Position numbers and translations under genes: made by a program. Below the pieces are notes generated by a model that saw only the letters and a program-made list of their open reading frames with translations, was not told where the DNA came from and made no database searches. DNA of 64,000 bases from Actinostola sp. cb2023 (Eukaryota > Cnidaria > Anthozoa > Actiniaria > Actinostolidae): NCBI GenBank assembly GCA_033675265.1, contig JAUJYZ010000510.1, positions 124,001-188,000 of the forward strand. The letters are read 5' to 3'. Positions 11,735 to 23,302 of the stretch are shown here, piece by piece; the stretch's first letter is position 1; every line of letters begins with the position of its first letter.

Positions 11735-11830
11735 TAGGCTACGTCCACACGCGTGGTTACGCGTTTTCGACCGTCCACGCGGTACGAACAATTTCCGTTC
11801 TCAATAGTCTCCACTTGGAAGAACTTTTAA
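11735..11830. repeat. CGTTTTCG/GTCCACACG repeat relic
   Basis: TACGTCCACACGCGTGGTTA and GCGTTTTCGACCGTCCACGC resemble the block at 7200-7850. It is a short piece of the same dispersed family. Confidence 0.4.
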
Positions 11831-11916
11831 AAGTTTGTTTCAGGTGAAAATAATATCATCGTCGTCGTTGCGTTTTCAAAACCAATTCACTTTGACATAT
11901 TAGAAATGTAAAATTG

Positions 11917-12184
11917 TTACCTCTCAAACATTTCCTTGGCTTCTGTCAGTTTGTATCGCAAAAGAAATGCAACGATCACCTCAGAAACCTGTATCGATGA
12001 AAAATAACACGTGCATTAAAAGACTTTTCCAGAATAAGTAGTACACCAACATCGGCTTATTTGATGTCTACTGGGAAATTAATAGTCGCGACGTTCGTCT
12101 CGACGGTAACACAGACAGTTACAGGGGCACAATCTGGTCAACATGTCAGTCAAAGTGGGGGTGGGAAGGATGAACGGAGAAGAT

Positions 12185-12217
<33 letters not shown>

Positions 12218-15200
12218 GAGGGGAGATGGGTGGGAGATGGGGGGGGGGGGGGGGGGATGGAGGGGGTAGGAGAAGCTGCAGTTTGTAGTACTAACCTTGT
12301 CTGGGGCATCTTCGTGCACGCAATGTCCACATCGAGAAAGAACTTGCATTTCAAACTTTCCTGTTGTCAAAAACAAAAAAAACTTCATGAAAATGTGCTC
12401 CATTCGTTCTTGGTCGCTTGGATGTCTATTTTTGCTACAAATTTCCATTGCTGTTCGCAGATTTCTAGAAGTGAATGCACGGCCATATATCGGCTGTATT
12501 TTCAGAATTTCCAAATAAGGCACAGGAAGCCCAACACAGTTCAATAGAGGGTGGGGCAGCCTGTGCTGTTCGAAAGCTTACCTTGCATTTGTCCAATGGT
12601 CAGTTCTCGGTCTAAACGATCTATGCCTGTGGAAAACAATACAAATTGACTGTACGATTTTGTGTTTCTCTGAAATGTTCATAGTCGCTTTCTTCCTTTG
12701 ACAGAACTAGATCTTTGATAGAACCTACCTGCAAGTAAGAGAAGCTTTGGTGCTCGACAGGATAAGAAAAGCTTGGACATGTCCACAAACCATCCTATGA
12801 ACACAAATTAAAATCAATATGAGCTAACTGTATACATGTATATACACCTATTCCAAAAATCATTATCCCTGCCGAAAGCAACAAGCTGACGACCGCAAAG
12901 GGCATTGGGACTTTCTCCTTATTCATTGATTCATCCGTAGACATTTTGACGACATGCATTTTCCAATGGCCGAATAGTTCCAAATGATTGCTATTCAACG
13001 CTCGTAGGGATAACTTCTCAAGTACCATGGATAAATAAATTAATTAGGAGATTCCCAAAGTCCTTTGCGGTCATCAGCTTCTTGCTTGTTGCTTTCGGCC
13101 TGGACAACGTTATTTGGAATAGGTGTATATATAACAGCCTCCAGCTGATATGTCTTGGTGTATACCCATCCATAGGCAAACCAACTATTTCTTCTGGGAA
13201 TAGAGTAACTACAGTCAACTCTCCTTGCGACCACTCTTGTAAGCCAGCAACCAGCCTCTGTTTCAGCATGTGGTCGCTTATGAGAGCCCATTCTCGTAAG
13301 CGACCGGCTATAGTTATAACCACTTTTTTGACTTCCTGAGTTGGTTGCTTACAAGAGGACTGTATAGAGTAACTTGTCACATGCGCACATATTTTTGAAG
13401 CTCTTGCAGCAGAGTCATTCTGTACCCGACTTGTCACTCGCTGGCTCGCTGTAACCCTGTTGCGTCGTCAAAGCGACCAGTCGTCAGAGCGCTGTTTCAC
13501 CGCTGAGAGCGGGTACTGTGGAAGAGTCTCGCTACGTATGTGTTTACGTTGGTTTGAATATTCCCATGTTACACTCGTTTAAAATCCCTTCGACGTTCAT
13601 CACCGGTTCTTCTCTGGCTCTGTTGCGATAAAGGCTGGACGATAAATACATGTTCTTGAACCTTCCTGTCTTCCGCTTTGTTATTGTTTCTCTTGAATTA
13701 TAAAAATACTCCTTTGAATACTCAAAGCGAGTACCTGAGTTGGTCTGTAGCTTACACTTTTTGACTGTATTGTTAGATCTCCCTTTACGAATTTATGTCT
13801 ACACACTCAATGTCACTCATGCCATTGATTTATTATTCAACTGAAAAGGTATATAGTTTTTGAAAATAATATTGTATGAAATTACCAACCGTCGCTGTCA
13901 TTCGCTTCGTTCGCTTTGCAAGTTTGAATCTTTGTTTATCTCATGGTCCAATCAAATACGATCATTCATTGTGATTTCAACACAATGAAAATAAAATTTT
14001 GGGTATCCCCGCGACGAACCAAATGAGGAGTCTGTGAATGGCAGCAGAGTGTGACAATAATATTGGGTTCCCTGTGGATCAAGTCTGTGTGCTCTACCAC
14101 AGGAAGCCCATCAAAAAGATGCATAGAATAATCAAATGTGCTGCCTGTGAGCCAAGGCGTAGAGGTAATAGATATGGTGTATATATGTATGCAAATTTAG
14201 GAATGAAAGGTACTGTATAGACCGAATGCAATAATTGCGTCCAATTTCAATTGCCATTGTTCTGGACTGACTAGCCTCTCATACAGGTGGGAATGCTTTT
14301 GTGTAAATCCACATGAATACGAGGTTAGTCAGTCCAGAACAATGGCAATTGAAATTAGACAGCAGTATTGCATTCGGTCTATAGAGGGTTTGCACGATCA
14401 CATGCTGGCAGCCATGACAGGGGGCACGAACAATTAAATCATTTTACATGAGAAAGAATTCAATTCCTTAGGGGAAAGGTACTCCTTTATCCTATCATGG
14501 CTGCCTGGTGCCGGTGGCACGTGATTGTGCAAGTTACCCTCTATTGTTTCCTCACCTTCCCAGAATTGCTCAGTTTTTGATAAGTCTATCCTCCACTTCC
14601 AGCACTAAAAAGGAATATTGAAACATTCTCAATAACTCTACTTGACAGCAAGACAGGGTGTTTGAGAGTTTTTAGACTTAGTGTTGGTTGGAACAAGGAG
14701 AATTAGTTTTCTTTTTCTTCCAATAACTATAAATATCATTCCACTTTTTCCATCAGCTCTGTTTTCAAAACATACTACACCTAAACTTGTTCAGCAGGCA
14801 CTCCTTGTTTAGGTTTCAGGGAAATTCCCTGACCGAATAAATGGCAACTTTTCAAACTATTAGGGGTGTCAAATGGTCCTGGAAAAAAGTCAGTCTCGCA
14901 AAATTTCGGTCAAATTTTGTGGGTCTCGAAGTCTCGTTTTTCGCAAAATGCTGTCTGTCTCGAATTTTGAAAACAAAGGAAATTGGTGAAAAAGCGTCTC
15001 GGGCTCGCAAAAATATGCCTTGTCTCGGAGTCTTGCAAAGTCTCGCCTTGACTATTTGATACCCCTACTATTATTTTAAAAACTGCAGCAGCTATGCCTA
15101 GGGATTCAGGCTTTGTTTTCATAGCCATTTATACGAGTCATTCACAACTTTCTTAAGTCACAGCTTAGTGAAGCTGCACTTATTTTCTCTCGTAACTTGT

Positions 15201-18200
15201 AAAACTCCAATGTCATCATCCCAGAAATTCCAGATTCCAAGACACATGACATCCCCCACAAAAGTTGAGATTTTGAGATCCAGGAAACTTTTGTGAGATT
15301 AGTACAATTGCTCAGGACTATTTGCCACCCTTCAAAGGAATTCCTTTACCTCCTGTGAAGGTGGAGTACTACTATCAGCTGACTCTTGTTTTCCTTGAGT
15401 ATCTTCACCTTCCTGTTCTTCTTCAATAATCATTGTGTTTAATTGTGTAGTTTCATCTGGGTTATTGCTTCCTTCGCTATCATCTTCACACCTAACAGTA
15501 AAACAAGGTTAAGATGACAACGTAAATAAATAAACTAAAATTAGATCAAAGTTTTAATAACACATACTTTTTAAGTTGTCCAACCATTGATATTCTTGCC
15601 GACTCTACACTGTGAATTTGACCACTTCTTACGCTGGAAAGAATCGAAGAAAGAATGTGAGAAAAAACATGAATAAGTTTGTGATTTTATAACACCTGAA
15701 ATTACAAGTAAAATAATAATGAATAATAATAAATAATAATAATAAAAAATAAATAAAAATAAATAAATAATAATAATAATAATAAATAATAATAAAAAAT
15801 AATAATAATAGTAAAATGTTTGTATGTGATAAAGTGGTGGGGCTAAAATTTTCCTTCTGTACAAGGATCACAATGATGGTACCATTTTTTAAATTTCCTT
15901 AAAAAATTTACTACCTATGGACAAAAAAGTGGTCCACCAGCCCCTCCCCCTCCCTCTTTATGACAACCAATATTATTTTTAAATAGTTCTCGATAGTAAA
16001 CATATTAGCTATTACATGAACAACATGCCTACCTCCACTCAATGCCTTCCTCTATGGTCTTGAAACGTTTTGGTCTACCCTTCAAAAAGTTTTGCATAGA
16101 AGATAATGCATCCATTGCGGTACCTTGCAGAATGAAGAACGTACATTAAGCTAGGTGCACACTATATAACACGAGTACATCAAAGGTATGTGGTCTTCTA
16201 TGAACCAATTTTAGAGCAATATAGCCGACATTAAGACCAAGATTCAAAAGTTGAATCCTAGTCATAGAATTGTAGACGTTACGACTCATGTGCAGTGCAT
16301 AGACTTTCACTTGATCTTAACTAGCTAATATCATAATATCATGATAATTATAATGCACAAAACACATACTATGTTAAAATGTATACATGAACAACTACAA
16401 AATTGAGTTGTAGAGTGCAAACACTAAAACCATGAAACAGTACACACTACATTAGTTAGTCCTAAATAGCACCAATGAAACAATAGAAAACAAAAGACAT
16501 TGCACTATGTAGTGCTGATTAAAGTTACATGTAGCACTGTTTCACGGTTTTAGTGTTTGCACTCTATACTGCAAGACAGTCAAATGGGGAGTTTGCAGGT
16601 GTTGCGTGACATTTTAAATTTTAAGCTTGCCCACCACTGTACGTTTCGTAAGAAAAAAGCCAACTTCGGTTGCTCATAACTTTCACTCTATTCATCGAAA
16701 TTACTTCAAAATTCCAATCTTTGCTAACTTTGGTGTGCTCTTTTCAAATATTATATTTTTGTTTTTATTGGATTAAAATTTAAAATGTCACGCAACACCT
16801 GCAAACTCCCCATTGTGCCATATGTGTAGAGCTAATAAAATAATAAAATAAAATAAAACAGTATGTGTCTTGACTTAACAAAGGTGGCTTGAAAGAATTC
16901 AAAGGAAATGCTTGTGACAAAACAGTTCTATTGATAAGTAAACTATATCATCCATAATTAGTGTGTTTAGTACCTTCTACAACATCTATAACTGCCAGTC
17001 CTACTAGAGAGTGAAGTAGGTTTTGAACACCAACATGGACAGCAATTGCACCACCCATACTGCAATAGACAAAGTATACCTTTCTTCATGAAAACAAGTT
17101 CAAAAATTGACTGCAACATACATGTATACATTTTTAACCAAAAACAAATGAATGAATGATAGCCTTTGAAAAGATGCTACTACCATAATTTCTTTATTAA
17201 GCTCCCTCCCTCAATTAAGCACTCCTCTCCAATAAGCTAGATTGTAGACACAGAAATTTAATTAATCCCCCTCTCTATTAACCCTTTGACACCCAGAGAT
17301 TTTTGAGTTTTTTAGCGATTTTCTGGACCTAATCACGCCATAGGAAATTTCGATTCCATATAAGGGGTTTCCATGGAAATCTTGACAGTTCTGAAAGCCC
17401 ACGGGCTCAGGTTCTGACGTAATCTTTCTCTTTTGGTGAATCTCCTCGAGGAACGGCATCTCGTAGCTACTAGGATCGGTCAATTTTGCATTTTTAGAGT
17501 GTTTATAGCCATTATTCACCACAGAAGCCCCCAGGACAGCATCATTAAGCTTGACTGGTGTGGTAGAGACCGTTCTCCTGGAAGAACTCAGGAGTTTAGA
17601 TACGAATTCACGAACAGATTTCGACTTTGCCGTTTGGAAATTCAAAATGGCGGACTCAATTGTGAAATCGTCTCTCTGGTCTTTCTGTGGTGGATTCCAG
17701 GACCTACAAAGGCATTTTTGGCGACTTTGGACTTGTAAAGAATGCAACCGGTGCAATATTTTGCCTGTAGGACCGAGTGGCTCGACACTCTATATATTCT
17801 TAAAAGAGGGATTTTCGGGGGAGATCTATGCCGAAATTCCCGGATGTTTCCCGGCATCCTTTTCGGGCGTGCAGAAGGAAAACACGTGTTAGCGAAAGTG
17901 GTCCTAAGGAAATGGCTATTGTTCGGCGAGTTAAGGAAAAGAGAGGGCAAAATTCACGACTATATCAAGAAGAGAGATGGAAGTTTGCTGAGAAAGTGGC
18001 GTTTTGTTTCGCAAGGATGTATTTTGGAAGAAAATCCAAGTCAAATGTCGTTCATTTTCGAGGTGTAAAATTGCGTCAAAAACACACATTTTTGATTTTT
18101 ATGGCAAACAAATTGAACTAATGCCCAGAAATCGGACCTGTAAGTCAGTTTACTTGAGGTTAAAATATGAAGAGTTATCTAGTTGTCACTAATAACTGGC

Positions 18201-21200
18201 CATGAGATCGATGTTACGAAAATTCAGAAAGTTAGAATTTTTCAAAGCAGTATCGATTTTTACGGGCGGTTTCGGGCGCCGTGGGAGTCAAAGGGTTAAA
18301 TTCAATATTTTTTTTTTTTTTTTTTCACTGACTTGCCATTTTTCCTACCAAAAACTATTTAAAACATTAAGTCTACCTAAGACGGTTATACATGCCAAAT
18401 TTTATTTGAAACTGAGCTTGATTGAAGGACTTAGGGGGGGAGGGTATTTGTTATAGACCTCAAAAGCCCAATTTTACATATAGGTCAAAAAGTCAAAGTT
18501 GGGGGAGTGGTCATTGTGAAATTTAGACAGCAGAGAAGAATAGTTGTCGTGGATGTTAGTCAGACCAATGGTCACATTCACCCTATGGTGATCCAGGGGG
18601 GCAGTGATGCTTGTCACGTGACTAACCCTAGCCCCTAAGCCAGCCTTCAGTCAAATCTAACCCTAGCTTCCAGAACTTAACCCAAGGGCAAAAAAAAATA
18701 ACCCTAAGCCTGAATTGTTACCCTAACCCTAGTTTTGAGTTAACCCCAACCCTAACTTCTTCCCGGAGGTGACAAAAGTCCTGGTCACGTGACCTCATAT
18801 TTTTTCTCCTTAACCCTTTGACACCCAGAGATTTTTGAGTTTTTTAGCGATTTTCTGGACCTAATCACGCCATAGGAAATTTCGATTCCATATAAGGGGT
18901 TTCCATGGAAATCTTGACAGTTCTGAAAGCCCACGGGCTCAGGTTCTGACGTAATCTTTCTCTTTTGGTGAATCTCCTCGAGGAACGGCATCTCGTAGCT
19001 ACTAGGAGCGGTCAATTTTGCATTTTTAGAGTGTTTATAGCCATTATTCACCACAGAAGCCCCCAGGACAGCATCATTAAGCTTGACTGGTGTGGTAGAG
19101 ACCGTTCTCCTGGAAGAACTCAGGAGTTTAGATACGAATTCACGAACAGATTTCGACTTTGCCGTTTGGAAATTCAAAATGGCGGACTCAATTGTGAAAT
19201 CGTCTCTCTGGTCTTTCTGTGGTGGATTCCAGGACCTACAAAGGCATTTTTGGCGACTTTGGACTTGTAAAGAATGCAACCGGTGCAATATTTTGCCTGT
19301 AGGACCGAGTGGCTCGACACTCTATATATTCTTAAAAGAGGGATTTTCGGGGGAGATCTATGCCGAAATTCCCGGATGTTTCCCGGCATCCTTTTCGGGC
19401 GTGCAGAAGGAAAACACGTGTTAGCGAAAGTGGTCCTAAGGAAATGGCTATTGTTCGGCGAGTTAAGGAAAAGAGAGGGCAAAATTCACGACTATATCAA
19501 GAAGAGAGATGGAAGTTTGCTGAGAAAGTGGCGTTTTGTTTCGCAAGGATGTATTTTGGAAGAAAATCCAAGTCAAATGTCGTTCATTTTCGAGGTGTAA
19601 AATTGCGTCAAAAACACACATTTTTGATTTTTATGGCAAACAAATTGAACTAATGCCCAGAAATCGGACCTGTAAGTCAGTTTACTTGAGGTTAAAATAT
19701 GAAGAGTTATCTAGTTGTCACTAATAACTGGCCATGAGATCGATGTTACGAAAATTCAGAAAGTTAGAATTTTTCAAAGCAGTATCGATTTTTACGGGCG
19801 GTTTCGGGCGCCGTGGGAGTCAAAGGGTTAAACCCCCTCTTCTCCTCTCCCAAAGTAATATTAAAGTGTTGTATCCATTACACTAATATGTTGAAATGAC
19901 TAGAGTAGTTATGCTGGCCTGAAGTACATTTTGTGTTAGTTTTGTTCATTTTTTGGTTAAAAATACTGACACTGTCGATAAACTAGCTAGAGTATCAAAT
20001 GTGCAAACAGACTTTATTGTAAATTAAATACTTGAAATAATCCCCCCATCTCTAATAATCCTCCATCGCTAATAATCCCCCTTCCCATCTCTAATAAGCC
20101 CCCCTCAAAGATCATTGTCTAGAAATTTAATCTAATGCCCAATGATGGATTTGATATTATATATACTAGTATATGTGGAATTTTAATTGTATTCTTTTAC
20201 CTGTGACCTATTAGTAATATAGGTGGCGGCATTTCTCCATAAATCGTTTGAATAAGGTCTCCTACATCCCTAAAAATACACCAAAATCGCATTACATGTA
20301 CACGCTTTGAATATGATTTTCTACAGTTAAAAAAAAAAGATCTACAGTTAGACGGTGGTGACTACTTGTATTTATAAACAACTTTTCATTGATTGTCAAA
20401 GTGGTCTTTTAAATTTATTTATTTATGTCAGTAGTTTTCAATAGTACACAGACTCAAGTTCAAATGCCAACTTTATTGTTTCAGAGGAATTTGAGCTTCT
20501 GTTAATGTAATTGATGACACTCTCCAATGGAGAGCTAAACTGTATTTTTGTTAGCTGTTAGCTGGCATTCACTCAAGTGACATTTGGATTGACAGAAGTT
20601 AAATCCCCTGAAACAGAGTTGCCACTGCATAATATTGAGAACTACAGCTGTATGTATTATATTGCTAAAATACAGTCCATGTAATATAGGCTATTGGAAG
20701 TCTTACTTAGACAGTGTATCAGCTGATAGGTCGGCACAGTTTTCAGTATATGTGTCTCCTGAAATACAGACATAACTATTAGGAGGTTCTTTACTAAATG
20801 ATAAGGATTTCAGTGCAGTGTTATTATTGGTAGAGGTAATCATACGGTTTCGAGTTCAATATGGAAATAATTTGCACAAGTGTGTTTTTCAAAGAGTATC
20901 AAAATTGCACGAGCCCGTAGGGCGAGTGCAATTTGAGCTCTTTGAAACGAGAAATCGTATGATTACCAATAATATTCATGAAAAAAAAAAGTAATTTGCA
21001 CTGCAGTGCATATTAAAGGTAATTTGCACTGCAGTGCAAATTACTTTTTAACTGCACTGCTCTAAGCCAATCAGAATCGAGTATTTTTTTCATGTATATT
21101 ATTAGTTGAGTAATAATTACGTACCATGTCCACGCATATCAAATGCCAGTATTTGACAAGTACAAAGTCTGGTCACAGAATGAGTAAACATTGCCCATGA

Positions 21201-23124
21201 AAGAGCTGAATGACCACCGCCATGAAGCAGTAACAATAAAGGTCCTTGATCACCTGATCTGTATACTCTAAAGGACTGGAGATAGTGTTGTTAAGGTATT
21301 CTAAATTTCTTTGAGCGAGTCACCTCCCTCTAGTGAATGCCCCTTCAAATAATCATCCAGGGATTTCAATCAAATTTGAAGTAAGTGGTATAGTCCTACA
21401 ATAACTGGAGTAATGTAACTGTCATAATTACAGTAGTATACATGTAGATCACTTCTGAAGTTCATACGGAAGTTCTGAAGTTCACATTGAAATTGGAAAC
21501 TTTGAAATGAACTTTGCTGCCGAACTACATGTATGAACTTGCTTCCCACATGAATTCTATTCCCACTTGGTAATAGTTCTCATAGTAAGAATTTTGTAAG
21601 TGTCTTCAAGTATAAATAACATTTGAGTGTATGTTGACCATTATTTAAAGCTGTATACATGTATATAGCTAATTGCATAATCGTTGTCGGGTTGAAAATC
21701 ATAAATCATAGAAGCTGAGACCGCAACCTTGGATGGATGGGAAATCAGTTCATGAGCTACATTACATACAGATATATTCAATGTTCTCGTAGTTTTGAAG
21801 GTATATGAGCTATTTAACTAAGATCCTACAAGTCTGCATAAAAAAAAGGTCGATGATTTGACAGTGTTATTTGAGAGTTTTAATTTCCCAGAATTCCTTT
21901 TGGTCATAGCTTTCATGATTTTCAACCCGACAACGATTATGCAATTAGCTATATACAGTGATCAATAGATATAGATCATGAGAAGAAAGCCTAGGAACAA
22001 GAAGCTAAGCTGATTGTTTCTCTTGCTTAAGCACTCAAGTGCTCTACGTCTCCCATCCTGTTTATATCACAGTACAGGGTATTAATGGATACAAGTGGTC
22101 ATTTAATAGTACTTTGTAAATCGCCTCCCCCCGATGCTTTTGCGCAAGTGACTCTCTGTCAATCTGATGCCATATCATATAAATAGCCAGCCAATCAGAG
22201 TGTGTGTTATAGCGCATATATTTAATAATCATATTTTATTATGATATTTTACAGACTGTAAATAGGATTAAATTTGTGTACTGGTAATGTATGTGGCTAA
22301 AATGAACTTTTGGCTAAGTTAAAATGGAGGCTGTGGGTGAGCGGTAACAGGTTCTGTGCAGGGTGCACCCCAGTACATGCAGGGCCTCAAACATGGTGAA
22401 TCAGAGCAGTGTGGATCGATTCTCGCTTGATAGCGCTCAGTTCGATTGTTTTGCTGCTGGTTTTTTGCTCCCACCCCCATCCCTGGTAAGTATTCTAATG
22501 GTAATTCCTCTTGGTGGACTGTGGTATGGTAACCATGGTGACCTCCTTTGCCGTGAGGGGACTGGTATGTCCTCTATGGTTGACATCAACTGATCAAGCA
22601 CCTATATAATTCCCAAGCTTATCAGTCCGAGTTGCTGTTGACGTTGAAGTTTGCACACTGCTCACACTTAGCTTCAAAAAACGTTCGTAAATATGCGATA
22701 ACTTATTAAAAAGCGAGCTATTGAAGGAAAAGCGTGCACTGCAAACAGCTGAGTTTGAGCACAAATTCCAATGAAAACGTCAAGGCAACTTGTACAGACA
22801 TTGAAGATAACTAATAGATAAATCACACAATCACTATTGCATTAATAACTATAATATTTCGATTTGATGGTGGATACATCTGTATCGTTGACCTGGATAT
22901 CATCTTTCTTGTCAAAGAACTTTTCCCAAGAGAGCGGCGAGTAATCCCTTCGCCTTCGTCCATGAATAGCACTGCATAGAATACCACAATGAATCATCAG
23001 TCCGCTGTTTTAGAGACTACTAGCTTTATGTCATTGTATCATACCCTTTGGACTTGCCAGACATGGAAGGCAGAGGAGGAATTCCGATTCGTTTCTTCAA
23101 AGCTTCACGCTGAAGGTCCGACAT
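11917..23124 (-). CDS. PPME1: PPME1, protein phosphatase methylesterase 1; 14 exons, complete
   Basis: PPME1 is an alpha/beta hydrolase that removes the methyl ester from the C-terminal leucine of the PP2A catalytic subunit. Exons in coding order: 23124-23045, 22971-22878, 21275-21125, 20758-20707, 20269-20201, 17059-16974, 16123-16033, 15633-15568, 15491-15350, 14604-14556, 12794-12729, 12626-12582, 12360-12296, 11988-11917. All borders are GT-AG and all phases agree, giving 375 residues (human 386). Visible landmarks are RRRDYSPLSWEKFF, the oxyanion-side LLLLHGGGHSALSW, the nucleophile elbow GHSMGG (Ser149), IDVVEGTAMDAL with Asp174, an acidic loop in exon 9, and CGHCVHEDAP with the catalytic His343. 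The serine-to-aspartate spacing (25) equals the human one. The C-terminus is about ten residues shorter than human. Several introns carry recent transposons. Confidence 0.95.
12181..12262. repeat. Long G-homopolymer tracts in PPME1 intron 13
   Basis: Runs of about 30 and 17 G are joined by GAGAGGGGAGATGG. On the transcribed strand they are C tracts, lying 33-115 bases past the exon-13 donor. Other long G or C runs are near 11453, 44251, 50263, 50318 and 62489. Confidence 0.85.
12845..13125. mobile_element. MITE family 'CACCTATTCCAAA', copy 1 (PPME1 intron 10)
   Basis: Terminal inverted repeats run from CACCTATTCCAAAAATCATT to GTTATTTGGAATAGGTG, and arm similarity continues through GCCGAAAGCAACAAG and CTTGTTGCTTTCGGC. 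The unit is about 281 bp. A second, closely similar copy is at 23725-24030 in the same orientation. Confidence 0.8.
13210..13364. mobile_element. Tc1/mariner-type MITE relic (PPME1 intron 10)
   Basis: It begins TACAGTCAACTCTC, as does the element at 3185, and ends AGAGGACTGTA. The interior carries GCGACCACTCTTGTAAG and GGTCGCTTATGAGAG. It is degenerate but has TA at both ends. Confidence 0.6.
14216..14383. mobile_element. MITE family 'GACCGAATGCAATAAT', copy 2
   Basis: The termini are TATAGACCGAATGCAATAAT and ATTGCATTCGGTCTATA. Internal arms GGACTGACTAGCCTC match the copy at 6419-6585. It abuts another element that begins at 14381. Confidence 0.8.
14381..14544. mobile_element. MITE family 'ATAGAGGGTTTGCACGATCA', copy 1
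   Basis: The ends are ATAGAGGGTTTGCACGATCA and GTGATTGTGCAAGTTACCCT-CTAT, with GGCAGCCATGA and TCATGGCTGCC next inward. Another copy is at 47644-47802; its central sequence is inverted relative to this one. Confidence 0.8.
15715..15815. repeat. AAT/AAAT microsatellite in PPME1 intron 7
   Basis: About 100 bases of AATAAT and AAATAAAT units lie between exons 7 and 8. Reading frames across it are low-complexity artefacts. Confidence 0.9.
16411..16565. mobile_element. MITE with 31-bp arms (PPME1 intron 6)
   Basis: TAGAGTGCAAACACTAAAAC at the left is complementary to GTTTTAGTGTTTGCACTCTA at the right. The arms extend to CATGAAACAGT and ACTGTTTCACG. No other copy is in the window. Confidence 0.75.
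16583..16813. mobile_element. MITE with about 40-bp arms (PPME1 intron 6)
   Basis: AATGGGGAGTTTGCAGGTGT at the left pairs with ACACCTGCAAACTCCCCATT at the right, and both arms continue through TGCGTGACATTTTAAATTTT. The element follows the previous MITE after 17 bases. Confidence 0.8.
17278..18299. mobile_element. piggyBac-like non-autonomous element, copy 1 (PPME1 intron 5)
   Basis: The element is bounded by TTAA on both sides, with ends CCCTTTGACACCC and GGGAGTCAAAGGG. TTAA duplication with CCC...GGG termini is the piggyBac signature. The 1,022-bp unit, counting both TTAA, is essentially identical to the one at 18810-19831. Several ORFs of 100-167 codons occur on both strands, but they overlap each other, and none shows a recognisable transposase or DDE motif. 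I treat them as non-coding. Confidence 0.8.
18622..18762. repeat. Degenerate CCCTAA (telomere-like) tract
   Basis: Between the two piggyBac-like elements there are repeated words CTAACCCTAG, TAACCCTA, CCCTAACCCTAG and CCCCAACCCTAAC, with interruptions. The animal telomere unit is TTAGGG/CCCTAA, so this is a degenerate interstitial telomere-like sequence. Confidence 0.6.
18810..19831. mobile_element. piggyBac-like non-autonomous element, copy 2 (PPME1 intron 5)
   Basis: It has the same length, orientation and termini as the copy at 17278-18299. I noticed a single difference, GATCGG in copy 1 (about 17473) against GAGCGG here. The flanking sequences differ, and each copy has its own TTAA pair, so this is two insertions rather than one segmental duplication. 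Confidence 0.8.
20825..20972. repeat. Inverted-repeat element (PPME1 intron 3)
   Basis: GGTAATCATACGGTTTCGAG near 20836 pairs with CGAGAAATCGTATGATTACC near 20948. A CACGAGCCCGTAGGGCGAGTG segment lies between them. It is likely a MITE. Confidence 0.6.
21019..21044. repeat. 26-base perfect palindrome
   Basis: The palindrome centres on CACTGCAGTG with GTAATTTG and CAAATTAC outside it. A near-copy of its half lies immediately upstream (20990-21010). Confidence 0.85.
21661..21956. mobile_element. MITE with about 40-bp arms (PPME1 intron 2)
   Basis: ATATAGCTAATTGCATAATC at the left mirrors GATTATGCAATTAGCTATAT at the right. The arms extend through GTTGTCGGGTTGAAAATCAT. Confidence 0.8.
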
Positions 23125-23302
23125 CTTGGATTTTATTTTGTTTTCATTTGATTGATAGATGCCAGTGTGAACTGCAGGCTCACGGCTGAACTTTATTATA
23201 CATTTTCTTGTAGAAAAAAATATTTCCATAGTTCAAATGAGAGAAAAAAAACAAAGGGAGATTCAGAAGAGGAATACTTTTGTCAACGAACAGCTCCCAT
23301 CG

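Larger units (their letters stand above)
8417..11916. other. Intergenic spacer before the 3' end of PPME1
   Basis: No supported exon is seen. It contains a compound inverted-repeat element (9102-9789), a perfect hairpin (10201-10277), a pair of inverted arms (about 10612-10752), G homopolymers near 11453-11473, and CGTTTTCG repeat relics at 11735-11830. The PPME1 polyadenylation signal probably lies at 11685-11690. Confidence 0.6.

Noticed and set aside
12061..12547. Overlapping Gly-rich and Pro-rich ORFs
   Set aside because: They are shadows of the long G tracts and of PPME1 exon 13 on the minus strand.
17262..19724. ORFs of 62-167 codons in the two piggyBac-like elements as genes
   Set aside because: They overlap on both strands, lack transposase motifs and are duplicated only because the element is duplicated.
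22363..22593. 76-codon plus-strand ORF in PPME1 intron 1-2 region
   Set aside because: It is a short ORF antisense to PPME1 with no recognisable domain or splice partner.
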